Origin: Opitutaceae bacterium
GTDB taxonomy: Bacteria > Verrucomicrobiota > Verrucomicrobiia > Opitutales > Opitutaceae
Direction: 5' to 3'
NCBI GenBank assembly: GCA_015075305.1
Contig: JABTUS010000009.1
Span: 124,001 to 188,000 of the forward strand
Length of the DNA: 64,000 nt
Below the pieces are notes generated by a model that was given only the letters and a program-made list of their open reading frames with translations, did no database searches and was not told where the DNA came from. Position 1 is the first letter of the stretch, and the number at the start of each line of letters is the position of its first letter. Both the position numbers and the translations under genes were made by a program. Positions 9,534 through 18,683 of this stretch are shown here, piece after piece.

Positions 9534-9917
9534 GTGCTGAGGCTCCTGCTCGACGAGCACGTATCGCCGGACGTGGCGGACGGCCTGCGCCGCCGGCCCA
9601 AGGCGCCGGCGGCCATCGGCCTCGCCGAATGGGAGGACGGCCGGTTCCTCGGCGTGTCCGACGAGCTGACTCTCGCCGCCGCCGCGGAGCAAAACCTCAC
9701 GCTCGTGACCTACGACTGCAAGACCATCCCGCCCCTGCTCAAGGCCTGGGCGGAGGAAGGCCGTGCGCACGGCGGTGTGATCTTCGTCGATGACAAGACC
9801 ATCGCGCCGTCCGACATCGGCGGGTTAGTGCGCGCCCTTGCGGAACTCGCGCGCGATCTCGCCAAGGCCGACATGACGGACGCGGTGATTTTCCTGCGCC
9901 GGGAAAAGCGGCCCTGA
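9534..9917 (+). CDS. DUF5615-type PIN-like toxin
   Basis: A 127-residue protein beginning with GTG at 9534, four bases after the antitoxin stop, which supports translational coupling. The start LRLLLDEHVSPDVADGL and the internal LVTYDCKTIPPLLKAW match DUF5615 PIN-like proteins; the Asp residues in LLDEH and TYD are the family's acidic positions. PIN-like toxins are typically RNases, so the pair is probably a VapBC-like type II toxin-antitoxin module. It sits in a gene-poor, remnant-rich stretch, as expected for a mobile module. RNase activity itself is inferred. Confidence 0.75.
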   Translation: MLRLLLDEHVSPDVADGLRRRPKAPAAIGLAEWEDGRFLGVSDELTLAAAAEQNLTLVTYDCKTIPPLLKAWAEEGRAHGGVIFVDDKTIAPSDIGGLVRALAELARDLAKADMTDAVIFLRREKRP

Positions 9918-10587
9918 CGCGAACCTGCCGGATTTGGGCGTGCCGTGGCGCGTTCTTTGGTATGAGCGATCAAAAGAGGGTCAGCCTTGAATGGCACTAA
10001 GTTAAATGATGGAGAGACTAGCACTGGCCACTGGGAAGAAATCGGGCGAAGCCGAGTACGGCGACGATCAAGCTGGAGGTGCAGGCAGCGGGATTCATGG
10101 GTTGGTGCGGCGGAAAACTTGCGGATGCGCGTTCCATATTGCCGGAGAGCGCGGACAAAAGGCGCCGGAATGCCGACGCCGGTTTTTGCGGACAACTCGA
10201 ATGCGATATTGGGTGAAAGCTTCCCCGTCGCGTTGGGATATTCGATATTCTGGTCCAAGAGCGGAAATGATGCTTGGAGTGGAGAGTCGTGAAGTCGTGT
10301 GCATGAAATCGAACGCAGTTCGTCTCATCTCCATGCGCCCCTGAGGGTGCCGCCGATTCACCCCGTGTTGCATTTCTTGAAATGCGGTCGAGACCAATTG
10401 CCAGGACATCTTGGCTGAATTGGCGGCCCGCATAGGCCGCTCAGGGCATTGACCCGGACCGGCGATGTACCGGGTCGCGGTCGGATCCCTGTTGCTTTCA
10501 CCTCAAGGTGGACTGCTTTCCGCTCGCCCGCGCGCGGCGCATGGCTGAATCTTTCTTCGCCGGCGGCTACGCGGCTGCCGGTTTCTT
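9918..10587. other. Intergenic region without a convincing gene; two hairpins
   Basis: I find no supportable coding frame in these 670 bases. Two short hairpins lie close together: GACCCGG (10451-10457) with CCGGGTC (10470-10476), and CACCT/AGGTG (10499-10510). They precede the small gene at 10588 and could belong to its leader, but they match no RNA family I know. Confidence 0.4.
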
Positions 10588-10869
10588 ATGGAGCACGTTC
10601 TGATCATCCACGAGGTCGCTGACTATGACGCCTGGAAAAGGGTGTTTGATGACGCTGCAGGGATTCGAAAGGCGGCCGGCGAACGCTCGTATCAGGTTCT
10701 TCGCTACGAAAATGAACCAAGGAGGATCGTCCATTTTTCGGCGTGGACGTCGGCTGCGGCGGCGCGGGCTTTCTTCGAGAGCCCTCGTCTGGTGCAGATC
10801 CGCAAGGATGCGGGTGTCAGGGCGCCGGACTTCATCTACCTCAAGGAGCTGGAGTCCGGCACGCTTTGA
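10588..10869 (+). CDS. Small ABM-like (dimeric alpha/beta barrel) protein
   Basis: A 93-residue protein. The opening MEHVLIIHEVADYDAWKRVF followed by RSYQVLRYENEPRRIVHFSA and AFFESPRLVQIRKDAGV is the layout of antibiotic-biosynthesis-monooxygenase/EthD-like dimeric alpha-beta barrels. Such proteins bind small aromatic or quinone-like molecules, or act as stress-related monooxygenases; the reaction here cannot be read from the sequence. There is no obvious Shine-Dalgarno before the ATG. It stands alone, more than 200 bases from the next gene on the same strand. Confidence 0.65.
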   Translation: MEHVLIIHEVADYDAWKRVFDDAAGIRKAAGERSYQVLRYENEPRRIVHFSAWTSAAAARAFFESPRLVQIRKDAGVRAPDFIYLKELESGTL

Positions 10870-11096
10870 CGAAGTCTCTTGGTTTTTCCCTGGTCCCCTC
10901 TGTGTGTCTGCACGTCCGTTGTGCTTTGCCGTTTGCTAGAATCGGCCAAGCCAGGTGAGCGGATCGGACGCACTGGGAATGACGGCAGCGAGTCATCGTT
11001 GAAGCCCGCTGGCCGGACATCGGAGTTTGCTTCCGGGAATAGCGCCGGCACGATTCATCCGGTCATCGGTCAGTCCCACCTCAACCCCAGAACACC

Positions 11097-11986
11097 ATGA
11101 AAGGTCCCACTGCCCGGGAATTCGACCAGGAACTCCTGGATCTCTACGACTACTACGCACACGGCCAGATTGACCGCCGGACTTTCTTGGACCGCGCGGC
11201 GAAATTTGCCGTCGGCGGCATCACGGCGGCGGCCTTGCTGGACATGCTCAGCCTGCAATACGCGTTTGCCAGCCAGGTGCCGAAGGACGACGGCCGCGTC
11301 ATGTCTTCCTACGTGAACTATGAGTCGCCGGATGGCAGCGGCGGGATGCGCGGCTTGTTCGCCAAACCCGCCGGGGCGACCGGACCAACCGCGGGAGTCG
11401 TGGTCGTCCATGAAAATCGCGGCCTCAATCCCTACATTGAGGACGTGGCCCGTCGGGTGGCGCTCGCCGGCTTCGTCGCCTTCGCCCCCGACGCCCTTTA
11501 CCCGCTCGGCGGCTATCCCGGCAACGACGACGAAGGGCGCAAGATGCAGCAGAAACTCGATGGCAAAAAGTCACCGAGGACTTTGTCGCGGCCACGAGGT
11601 TTCTGCAGACCCACTCGGAATGCAACGGATCGATCGGCGTCACCGGATTCTGTTTCGGAGGCGGCATGGCCAACACGCTGGCCTGGCGTCTGCCCGAAAT
11701 CGTCAGGGCCGCGGTTCCCTACTACGGAGGCCAGCCGTCCGCGGAGAACGCCGCGAAAATCAAGGGCTCGCTCCTGCTGCACTACGCGGAGCTCGACACC
11801 CGGGTCAACGCGGGATGGCCCGACTACGAAAAAGCCCTGAAGGCGGCGGGCATCGACTATCAGGCGTTCATCTACCCTGGCGTGCACCATGGGTTTCACA
11901 ACGACACCACGCCCCGCTACAATAAGGCGGCGGCCGAATTGTCGTGGAGGCGCACGATCGAGTTTTTAAAGAACAAACTGGCGTAA
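11097..11986 (+). pseudogene. Dienelactone hydrolase family protein (YghX-like), interrupted by a -1 frameshift
   Basis: Two overlapping frames together encode one alpha/beta hydrolase of about 296 residues. The N-terminus carries a twin-arginine-like signal ([16 protein letters not shown]) and then the dienelactone hydrolase fold ([20 protein letters not shown]). After codon GGC AAA AAG (11562-11570) the frame is wrong; reading on in the -1 frame restores [12 protein letters not shown], the nucleophile [15 protein letters not shown], the acid ELDTRVNAG and the histidine GVHHGFHND, ending at 11986. All catalytic residues survive. The shift falls in a run of five A before G: it could be a lost A, a sequencing error, or programmed slippage. 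Start chosen at the ATG at 11097. An export role is inferred from the Tat-like signal. Confidence 0.8.
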
Positions 11987-11988
11987 GG

Positions 11989-12004
11989 CGGGGCGTCAGC
12001 CCCG
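11989..12004 (+). terminator. Possible terminator hairpin after the hydrolase gene
   Basis: CGGGGC and GCCCCG form a perfect six-base stem with a GTCA loop, just three bases after the hydrolase stop. There is no T-run after it, so it is a weak candidate. Confidence 0.35.
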
Positions 12005-12225
12005 ATGCTTGATGCGTCGTTCCTCATTGATCTCAAACGTGATATTGGCACGGGTGCCGCGGGACCTGCGATGGACTGGCTTCGCAGGAGTCGCGGTGCA
12101 CGGCAGCGCGCCTTGCTGATCAGCTGCGTGTTGGCTGTTCGGAGTTAACGTATGCCAGCGTTCTGCGTCCGCCGGGCAAATCCGATTTGCGGACTTTGAC
12201 GGAAACCGGCAGATTGGGGGGCTCA

Positions 12226-15200
12226 ATGACCTCTTGTTCCCCGATCCTCCGTGGTGCTGCGTGTATCGCCTTGTTTGTTGCCGGAATGGGCACCCTTTCA
12301 ATCCGTGCCGCGGCGAATGGGGAGGGTGGGCTGGCGCTCGTGAAGTGGTCGGGCGCAATCAATGTACCCGATCCCGTGGCCTGCAGCGTGGATCCGCAGG
12401 GGCGGGTCTATGTCACCTCGACAACGCGCCGCAAGGCCGCGGATCTCGACATCCGCGAGCACCTGATGTGGGTTCCAGACGATGTCGCATTGACGAGCGT
12501 GGATGAAAAGCGCGCCTTCCTGAAGCGGGAGCTGGCACCGGGAAAACTGCGGGTGCCGCGCGGGATGCTGAAGGACCACAATGGCGACGGCTCCATCGAC
12601 TGGCATGACCTGACCGCCTTGAAGGAACGCGTGTACCAGATGCGCGACACCGATGGCGATGGCGTGGCCGATCGCCTGACTGTGTTTGCCGAGGGATTCA
12701 ACAGCGAGGTCAATGGAATCGCCGCGGGCGTGCTCTATCACGACGGCTGGGTGTATGTCACGGTGGCGCCTGAACTCTGGCGGCTCAGGGACACCGATGA
12801 CGACGGCGTCGCGGACATCCGCGAACTCGTGGTGAGCGGCATGGGCCTGCATTTCGGCTACGCCGGTCATGACATGCACGGGCTGATGGTGGGACCTGAC
12901 GGCCGGATTTATTGGAGCAACGGCGACAAGGGTGTGAACGTGACCACGAAGGACGGGCGCCACTTTTTTTATCCCAATGAAGGGAGCGTCTTCCGCATCG
13001 AACCCGATGGAAGCGGATTCGAGGTTTATGCGCACGGCCTTCGCAATGTGCAGGAGCCGGCGTTCGATGATTTTGGAGATCTCTTCGGCGTGGACAACGA
13101 CGCGGACATGAACGGGGAGCGGGAGCGTTTTGTCTGCATTCTTGAAGGCTCCGACAGCGGGTGGCGGTGCAACTACCAGTACATGATGGAGCAGAGCCCA
13201 TGGATGCGGGAGCTCCTGTGGAAACCCGCGTTTGACGGACAGAGTGCCCATCACCTGCCGCCGCTTTCAAACTACTCCGACGGTCCGGCGGGTTTTCGTC
13301 ATGATCCGGGCACCGCGCTTTCAGGAGCGCAGCGCGGCATGTTCCTCCTGAATGAGTTTCCCTCGGGAAAAATGCGGGGCTTCCGTGTGGAGGAGACAGG
13401 GGATTCCTACCGGATGGTTGATGCGCGCATCCTTCATGAGGGGGTGATGGGCATCGGCATGGCCTGGCATCCCGATGGATCGCTGATGATGGTGGACTGG
13501 ATCGGCGGCTATCCGCTCGACGGGCTGGGGGCGGTCTGGAAGGTGGACGCCGCTTCGGGGGTGGATGTGGAGGAGCGGCGCCAGACGCAGGCGATCTTGT
13601 CCGCGGGATTCGACCAGCGGTCGCTAAATGAGCTGAAGACCCTGATGGCGCATCGCGACCAGCGTGTGCGTCAGGGTGCACAATTCGCGCTCGCGGCGAG
13701 GAATGACGCGGTGACGCTGCTGGCCATGGCGTCGGATGCGAAAGGCGCGCTGCTGGGGCGCATACATGCAATCTGGGGTTTCGGACAACTGCTCAGACGG
13801 CGGGCGGCCGCTGTGGATGACATGGTGCCGCTTGCGCGGGACACCGAGCCCGAGGTTCGCCGGCAGGTCGTCCGCATTCTGGGAGACGCGCCGCTGACCT
13901 CGGAGTCGACCTCTGCGATGATAGCGTGCCTCGCCGATGAATCCGCGCGGGTTCGTGTTCAAGCTGCGATCGCGCTGGGCAAGAAGCATGTCGCCGAAGC
14001 GGCGAATGCGCTTTGGCGGTACGCGGATGCTGCGGGCAACGATCCCGTTGGCCGCCACGCAGCCGTCTTTGCGCTTGCGGGATGCGCGCGACCGGAAGAA
14101 CTCGCGGGCAGGAAGAATGCCGCGTCCGCCGCTCAGCGCATGGCTGCCGTGCTTGCCTTGCGCAAGCTCGCGTCGCCGCGCATAGCGGAGTTTCTCGCGG
14201 ACCCGGAGCCGCGGATTGTGGCGGAGGCGGTGCGCGGCATCCACGACGATCGTGGTATTCCCGACGCTCTTCCCGCGCTTGGCGCGCTGCTTGACGACAA
14301 CCCTTCCGAAGATGCCGTCGCGAGGCGAGCCATCAATGCCTGCTTGCGCCTGGGTACGGAGGGTGCGGCGAAGCGCCTTCTCGCGTATTCACTCAATGCG
14401 TCCGCTGAGACGGAATATCGTGCCATCGCGCTCAACGCTCTCTGCGTCTGGCCCGAACCTCCGAGGCTCGATCTGGTGGATGGCTGCGCGCGGACATTTC
14501 ATCCGGCGCCGATAGCGGAGCAGCTCACGCCCAGGCTTGGCGAACTCCTGGCCGTTGCCGATCCGACACTGAAGTCGCTGGCGATCCGCGTGATGATCGC
14601 CCACTCCCTGCGTGCGCGTCCCGAGCAGATCGCCGCGATCGTCCTGGACCCCACGGCTGCCGCCGATCAGCGGGCGCTTGCGCTCAAGCTGCTCGGCGAA
14701 AAAGTCCGCGAGCCGGGCGCTGGAGCGAGCGCCATGCAGGCGGCGTTGGACAAAGGATCGCCTGATGCGCTGCACATGGCTGCGATGGAACTGCTGATTC
14801 CGAGCGACGCGGCGAAACTGTGCGCCGAAGCGCGAACGGTCCTCGCTGAACGCGGCGTGACGGAAAAGCAGCACACGATTGCACTGCTGGCGCGCGCGGG
14901 AGCGGAGAAAGCTGATGCTCTCCTGCTGGAACTTGGACGCGATCTGGCCGCCGGGCGCTGTGATCCGGCGCTGAAGCTCGATGTGATCGAGGCGCTGCGG
15001 AGCCGGGCACGGGAGAACGCGGCGCTTGAGGCACCCGTGAAATCGTATGATGCGTCGGCGGAAGGAAAGGCGCATGCGCAACTTCTGCAGGGCGGTGATA
15101 CCCGCGCCGGTGAAACCATCGTCAACACCCACCTCAATGCGAACTGCCTCGCGTGCCATTCGCTTTCGAACAATGGCGGAAGCGAGGTGGGTCCGAATCT

Positions 15201-15558
15201 CAGGACAATCGGTTCACAGCGTTCGAGCGCGGAATTGCTGGAGTCGCTTCTGGCGCCTTCGTCGAAGATCGCCCAGGGATTCGGACTCGTGACGGTTGCG
15301 CTGCGCGATGGAAGCACGGTCAGCGGCACGCTGGCGAAGGAGGACGGCACGACGGTTTCGGTGCGGCAGTTTGACGGTCGCTATCAGCACATTCCCCGTT
15401 CGAACATCAGGGAGCAGAGCGCGGCAGTTTCCATCATGCCACCGATGCTGGGCATACTTGAGCCGCGGGAAATCCGCGATGTCGTCGCGTTTCTTTCCTC
15501 CTTGAAGTCAGGGCGGCAGTCGCGTGCGGCGGAGGAAACGGACGTCCGCAAAGAGTAG
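12226..15558 (+). CDS. PVC-type membrane-bound dehydrogenase-like protein with HEAT repeats and C-terminal cytochrome c
   Basis: A ~1110-residue exported protein. The ATG at 12226 lies just after a G-rich stretch that may act as the ribosome binding site and starts a signal peptide (SPILRGAACIALFVAGMGTL). The first half is a PQQ-dehydrogenase-like beta-propeller with acidic loops such as DTDGDGVADR and DTDDDGVAD. The middle is a long run of alpha-helical HEAT-like repeats (EPEVRRQVVRILGDA, ESARVRVQAAIALGKK). The C-terminus has a c-type heme motif CLACH (Cys974, Cys977, His978) and a Met-rich region (IMPPM) that could supply the distal ligand. This architecture is a hallmark of Planctomycetes-Verrucomicrobia-Chlamydiae, where it is often abundant. 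The redox substrate is unknown. It ends two bases before the convergent helicase gene. Confidence 0.85.
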   Translation: MTSCSPILRGAACIALFVAGMGTLSIRAAANGEGGLALVKWSGAINVPDPVACSVDPQGRVYVTSTTRRKAADLDIREHLMWVPDDVALTSVDEKRAFLKRELAPGKLRVPRGMLKDHNGDGSIDWHDLTALKERVYQMRDTDGDGVADRLTVFAEGFNSEVNGIAAGVLYHDGWVYVTVAPELWRLRDTDDDGVADIRELVVSGMGLHFGYAGHDMHGLMVGPDGRIYWSNGDKGVNVTTKDGRHFFYPNEGSVFRIEPDGSGFEVYAHGLRNVQEPAFDDFGDLFGVDNDADMNGERERFVCILEGSDSGWRCNYQYMMEQSPWMRELLWKPAFDGQSAHHLPPLSNYSDGPAGFRHDPGTALSGAQRGMFLLNEFPSGKMRGFRVEETGDSYRMVDARILHEGVMGIGMAWHPDGSLMMVDWIGGYPLDGLGAVWKVDAASGVDVEERRQTQAILSAGFDQRSLNELKTLMAHRDQRVRQGAQFALAARNDAVTLLAMASDAKGALLGRIHAIWGFGQLLRRRAAAVDDMVPLARDTEPEVRRQVVRILGDAPLTSESTSAMIACLADESARVRVQAAIALGKKHVAEAANALWRYADAAGNDPVGRHAAVFALAGCARPEELAGRKNAASAAQRMAAVLALRKLASPRIAEFLADPEPRIVAEAVRGIHDDRGIPDALPALGALLDDNPSEDAVARRAINACLRLGTEGAAKRLLAYSLNASAETEYRAIALNALCVWPEPPRLDLVDGCARTFHPAPIAEQLTPRLGELLAVADPTLKSLAIRVMIAHSLRARPEQIAAIVLDPTAAADQRALALKLLGEKVREPGAGASAMQAALDKGSPDALHMAAMELLIPSDAAKLCAEARTVLAERGVTEKQHTIALLARAGAEKADALLLELGRDLAAGRCDPALKLDVIEALRSRARENAALEAPVKSYDASAEGKAHAQLLQGGDTRAGETIVNTHLNANCLACHSLSNNGGSEVGPNLRTIGSQRSSAELLESLLAPSSKIAQGFGLVTVALRDGSTVSGTLAKEDGTTVSVRQFDGRYQHIPRSNIREQSAAVSIMPPMLGILEPREIRDVVAFLSSLKSGRQSRAAEETDVRKE

Positions 15559-15560
15559 GG

Positions 15561-18017
15561 TCAAGCCGGCGGGAGGATTGGCTCCGGAAACCCGGGTGAG
15601 CCAAGCCACCCCGCAAGATCCTCGTCGCTGAGAATGTTGCTTCCAAACTGGTAGTCCGACGCGAGCAGCGAGGCGTAGGCGGTCTCGCCAAAGCGGCGGC
15701 AGTGGAGAAGGACGTGCGCGTGCTGACCGGGTCCGCGCACGAGCCTGCCGATCGCCTGGTTCACCTTCTGCATGCCGGGAATCTGGTAGACTCTCCTGAA
15801 CGCGGCGTCCCGCCCCTCCGATTGCAGGCCGTTCATGCGGGCGTGCTGGACCGCGTTGACTTCCGGAAGCGCCGGGCCGACGACCATGGCGTGGGTGACG
15901 CGGCCGCCGAGAAGATCGACGCTCTCGGCGAAGCCCGATCCGAGCACGAGAAAGAGCGCATCCGACAGAAGCAGGGACTCCTCGACCCAGGCGGCCTGCG
16001 CCGCCAGGTCCATGGCGCGCGGCTGCATTGCGACACGAAGCGGGTTTCCGGAGCGGGCAAGGGCGTCGGCGATGGATTCGGCATAGCGAAAACTCGGAAA
16101 GAAGACGACGATGGCGGACGCGGCTGCAGCGCGCAGCGACTCCACGGTCGCGGCCGTCGTTGCGGCGGACACGGCGCGTTTACGGTAGGAGGTGTCAACC
16201 CTCAGATCGTAGGCTATGCGATAAGCGCCTGTGCGCCAGGGCGTGTGTGCGACGACCTGGGAAAAGTCTGATGCGCACGAAACGGAGACCTGTTCGCGGA
16301 GGGAACCCGCGATGTGTGGATCGCCATCCAGTCCCACCGCCGTCCTGAAGGCGTCGCTCGGTCCGAATGTGGCGCTTGAAAATATCACCGCTCCGAAGCT
16401 TCGCAGCGTGTTGCCGGTGAACGTCGATGCGTCGAGACAGGTGAACCTGAGTTCTCCGGACGACGGACTCCAAAGCAGCCTGGGGAACGACGACTCTGTC
16501 AACCAGGCGTTCAACTCGACGACCTGCCACAGGCGCTCGCTCGAGACGGGGCCGAGAGTGGAATAGTCCACAAAGCCGCCCGCGATATTTTCCGCCAGAC
16601 GCTGCAGAGTGTCCTTCAGATCGTCCTCGATTCTCGGGACAAGTTCGTCGCATACCGGCAGGCTCGCCAGCAGGTCGGTCCACGCCGTCCATGCCCGGCG
16701 CAGCGCGGTGCCGGCATCCGAGTGTTCGAGATCGGCGAGGGTCGCCTGGGCATCGGCGGCGTTCATGGAATGGGAAAGGGCGTCCGCGACGCGGCTGGGC
16801 AGGTTGTGCGCTTCGTCGACGATGAGCAGGGTTTGTGAAGCATCGAATCCGGGCTGCTCAAGAAATAGGCCGCGGTTGCGTGGCGCGAAGACGTAGTTGT
16901 AATCGCCGATCCAGACGTCGTTGAAGGCCAGGGCCGCCCTCGTGATTTCGTAGGGGCAGATGAAAGCGTCACGTCCGGCGACCCTCAGTGCATCGAGGTC
17001 GCGCCGATGGTCATCCAGCAGAAAAAAGCGGGAGAGCCCGCTTGCCGGCCAGCGATCAGCCGCTCCCGCGAGGTAGGCGCAGCTTTCGCGGGCGCAATGA
17101 AAGGTGGTGTTGATGCAGTGTTCCGATTTCGCGCGCACCTGCCAGACGGCGAGCGACTGCGTGGAGGACCCGGATCCCGGGTGATCCGGCGTTTCGTCCG
17201 CTGCGGTCATTGTCTTCAGCGTCTTGACGACCTGGAGCTGACCGGTCGACTTGCCGGTCAGATAGATCACGCGGGAGAATCTCCCGTCGCGAAGCTGTCC
17301 GAGCGCGCACTCAAGCAGCATGCCAGTCTTGCCGAACCCCGTTGGAGCCTCAAAGGCGACAAACCGGTGCGCCGCAAGGGCGGCATCGAGGTCGATGCGC
17401 GTGGACTCCTGGCCCGGGCGCAGATCGCTGAAGGCGGGGCGGAACCGAAGCCGCCTCAAGCGCTCGCGCGCCTGCCGGCGCAGGTCGAGAAATGCGACCA
17501 GGCTTTCGAGTCGCGAAGTGAAAAGCGACTCCTCCTCCCGCGTGATCCTGACGATCTGAGCCGCCCCCGAACCGATCTCGATGAAGAGCAACTGGCCGGT
17601 GACGCTTGTATCGGGATTCTCGATACGCCAGAGCGCCAGGTAGGCCGCCACCTGGACAAAGTAGTGCGGATACAGGGCGCGAAGGGCGGTGTCGTCGGCG
17701 GGCAGGGGAGTTGTGATGGTCTTGATCTCGCGAAGCGTGCGCGGCGACGACTCCGCGGGAGGAAGAATCTGGTCGATGCGTCCGTTCAGGGTGATGAGCC
17801 ATCCGCGATGAGCGACGGAGCCTGCGATGGGCGCCTCCGCCTGCGCTGTCGGTTGCCCGGCCAGGGTCTGTCTGTGCAAACGCTGGTGCCAGTGGGTTCC
17901 GATCTGCGCGCGCCAGAGGCCCTGCTGACCTCCGGAACTCTCGCGCGGGCCGACGACAAACTCCGAAAACTCACCCACGCTCAGGGCGGCGGTTCGGCGA
18001 TCGAGGTCAAATTCCAT
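15561..18017 (-). CDS. Fe-S superfamily 2 helicase (DinG/XPD-like) fused to an N-terminal PD-(D/E)XK nuclease
   Basis: An 818-residue DNA-processing enzyme. Residues ~60-180 show a RecB/Cas4-type nuclease signature: GRIDQI (Asp82), LREIKT (Glu97, Lys99) and QVAAYL (Gln122, Tyr126). The helicase begins with Walker A APTGFGKTG at ~224-232. Four cysteines in the Fe-S pattern of XPD/DinG follow (Cys301, 308, 313, and 354 in ICPYE). The DEAH box is at 401-404, and the C-terminal HELICc2 part ends with QAIGRLVRGPGQHAHVLL. Fe-S helicases of this class unwind 5'-3'; the nuclease suggests a DNA repair or end-processing role. It follows a RecO-like gene by 18 bases on the same strand. Confidence 0.88.
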   Translation of the reverse strand: MEFDLDRRTAALSVGEFSEFVVGPRESSGGQQGLWRAQIGTHWHQRLHRQTLAGQPTAQAEAPIAGSVAHRGWLITLNGRIDQILPPAESSPRTLREIKTITTPLPADDTALRALYPHYFVQVAAYLALWRIENPDTSVTGQLLFIEIGSGAAQIVRITREEESLFTSRLESLVAFLDLRRQARERLRRLRFRPAFSDLRPGQESTRIDLDAALAAHRFVAFEAPTGFGKTGMLLECALGQLRDGRFSRVIYLTGKSTGQLQVVKTLKTMTAADETPDHPGSGSSTQSLAVWQVRAKSEHCINTTFHCARESCAYLAGAADRWPASGLSRFFLLDDHRRDLDALRVAGRDAFICPYEITRAALAFNDVWIGDYNYVFAPRNRGLFLEQPGFDASQTLLIVDEAHNLPSRVADALSHSMNAADAQATLADLEHSDAGTALRRAWTAWTDLLASLPVCDELVPRIEDDLKDTLQRLAENIAGGFVDYSTLGPVSSERLWQVVELNAWLTESSFPRLLWSPSSGELRFTCLDASTFTGNTLRSFGAVIFSSATFGPSDAFRTAVGLDGDPHIAGSLREQVSVSCASDFSQVVAHTPWRTGAYRIAYDLRVDTSYRKRAVSAATTAATVESLRAAAASAIVVFFPSFRYAESIADALARSGNPLRVAMQPRAMDLAAQAAWVEESLLLSDALFLVLGSGFAESVDLLGGRVTHAMVVGPALPEVNAVQHARMNGLQSEGRDAAFRRVYQIPGMQKVNQAIGRLVRGPGQHAHVLLHCRRFGETAYASLLASDYQFGSNILSDEDLAGWLGSPGFPEPILPPA

Positions 18018-18035
18018 CGAAGCGGGGGGGGACGT

Positions 18036-18662
18036 CTAGTCGACCAGCACGTCCGTGTGTCCGCGCAGAAACTCCTCCATGCGCTGCTGGAGCTCCGGGA
18101 GTTCGGGGATGCCGGCGGCGTCCGCAGGCAGTTCGGCCAGGGGACTCTTGAGAAGCTTTTCCGCGGGTTCGCGCAGCGATGGTGGAAGGGACGGCAGCCA
18201 TTGCTGCTTGATCGGATAGCCCTCGTCGCGGGCGAAGCAGTACAGGCTCTTGAAATAGACGATTTCAGGCGAGGCATTGCTCGCAAACGCCGAAAAGCTT
18301 GTGCGAAGCAGCGCGTACAGTTTCGTCCGGCTGTCCTCCGCGACCGGGTTTCGGCAGACGAGCGTGGCAAAGGCTGATGCATGCCGTAGTGATTCGAAAT
18401 CCCTGCCTATTCCGGAGAGGCGCGTGAGCAGACGTGTCTCCCTGACAAACCAGGTTGGCCCCTGTCCGCGGTTTTCGACCTGGAGAGAAACTTCGTCGAA
18501 GAGGTCGATGACCGGCTGGGTGGATCCCGCCTTGCGGGACAGGCGATTCAAGACTGTGAGATGGCCGTGCTCGGAGGAGAAGACAACGAAGGTCTGGAAT
18601 TTCTCCGCCGGGGGCTTCTTGAAAATAACCCAGGCGTCGGTGGCCAACGACGGGCTTGACAC
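18036..18662 (-). CDS. recO: RecO-like DNA repair protein
   Basis: A 208-residue protein starting with GTG at 18662. The N-terminus reads like the RecO oligonucleotide-binding fold (EKFQTFVVFSSEHGHLTVLN), and the helical remainder fits RecO's C-terminal domain. I see no zinc-finger cysteine cluster, which many RecO proteins have. RecO helps load RecA onto SSB-coated DNA with RecR. It lies 21 bases after DUF502 and 18 bases before a nuclease-helicase gene, so a repair operon is likely. The assignment rests on weak N-terminal similarity and context; divergence from the family is considerable. Confidence 0.6.
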   Translation of the reverse strand: MSSPSLATDAWVIFKKPPAEKFQTFVVFSSEHGHLTVLNRLSRKAGSTQPVIDLFDEVSLQVENRGQGPTWFVRETRLLTRLSGIGRDFESLRHASAFATLVCRNPVAEDSRTKLYALLRTSFSAFASNASPEIVYFKSLYCFARDEGYPIKQQWLPSLPPSLREPAEKLLKSPLAELPADAAGIPELPELQQRMEEFLRGHTDVLVD

Positions 18663-18683
18663 GGTAGGTGGTGGATCAGGGCG

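Noticed and set aside
8735-9700. 321-codon minus-strand frame across the toxin-antitoxin genes
   Set aside because: It lies opposite two genes with a promoter, ribosome binding site and recognised domains, and its own product shows none.
17007-18377. 456-codon plus-strand frame opposite the helicase
   Set aside because: It is antisense of the Fe-S helicase and RecO-like genes without family motifs.
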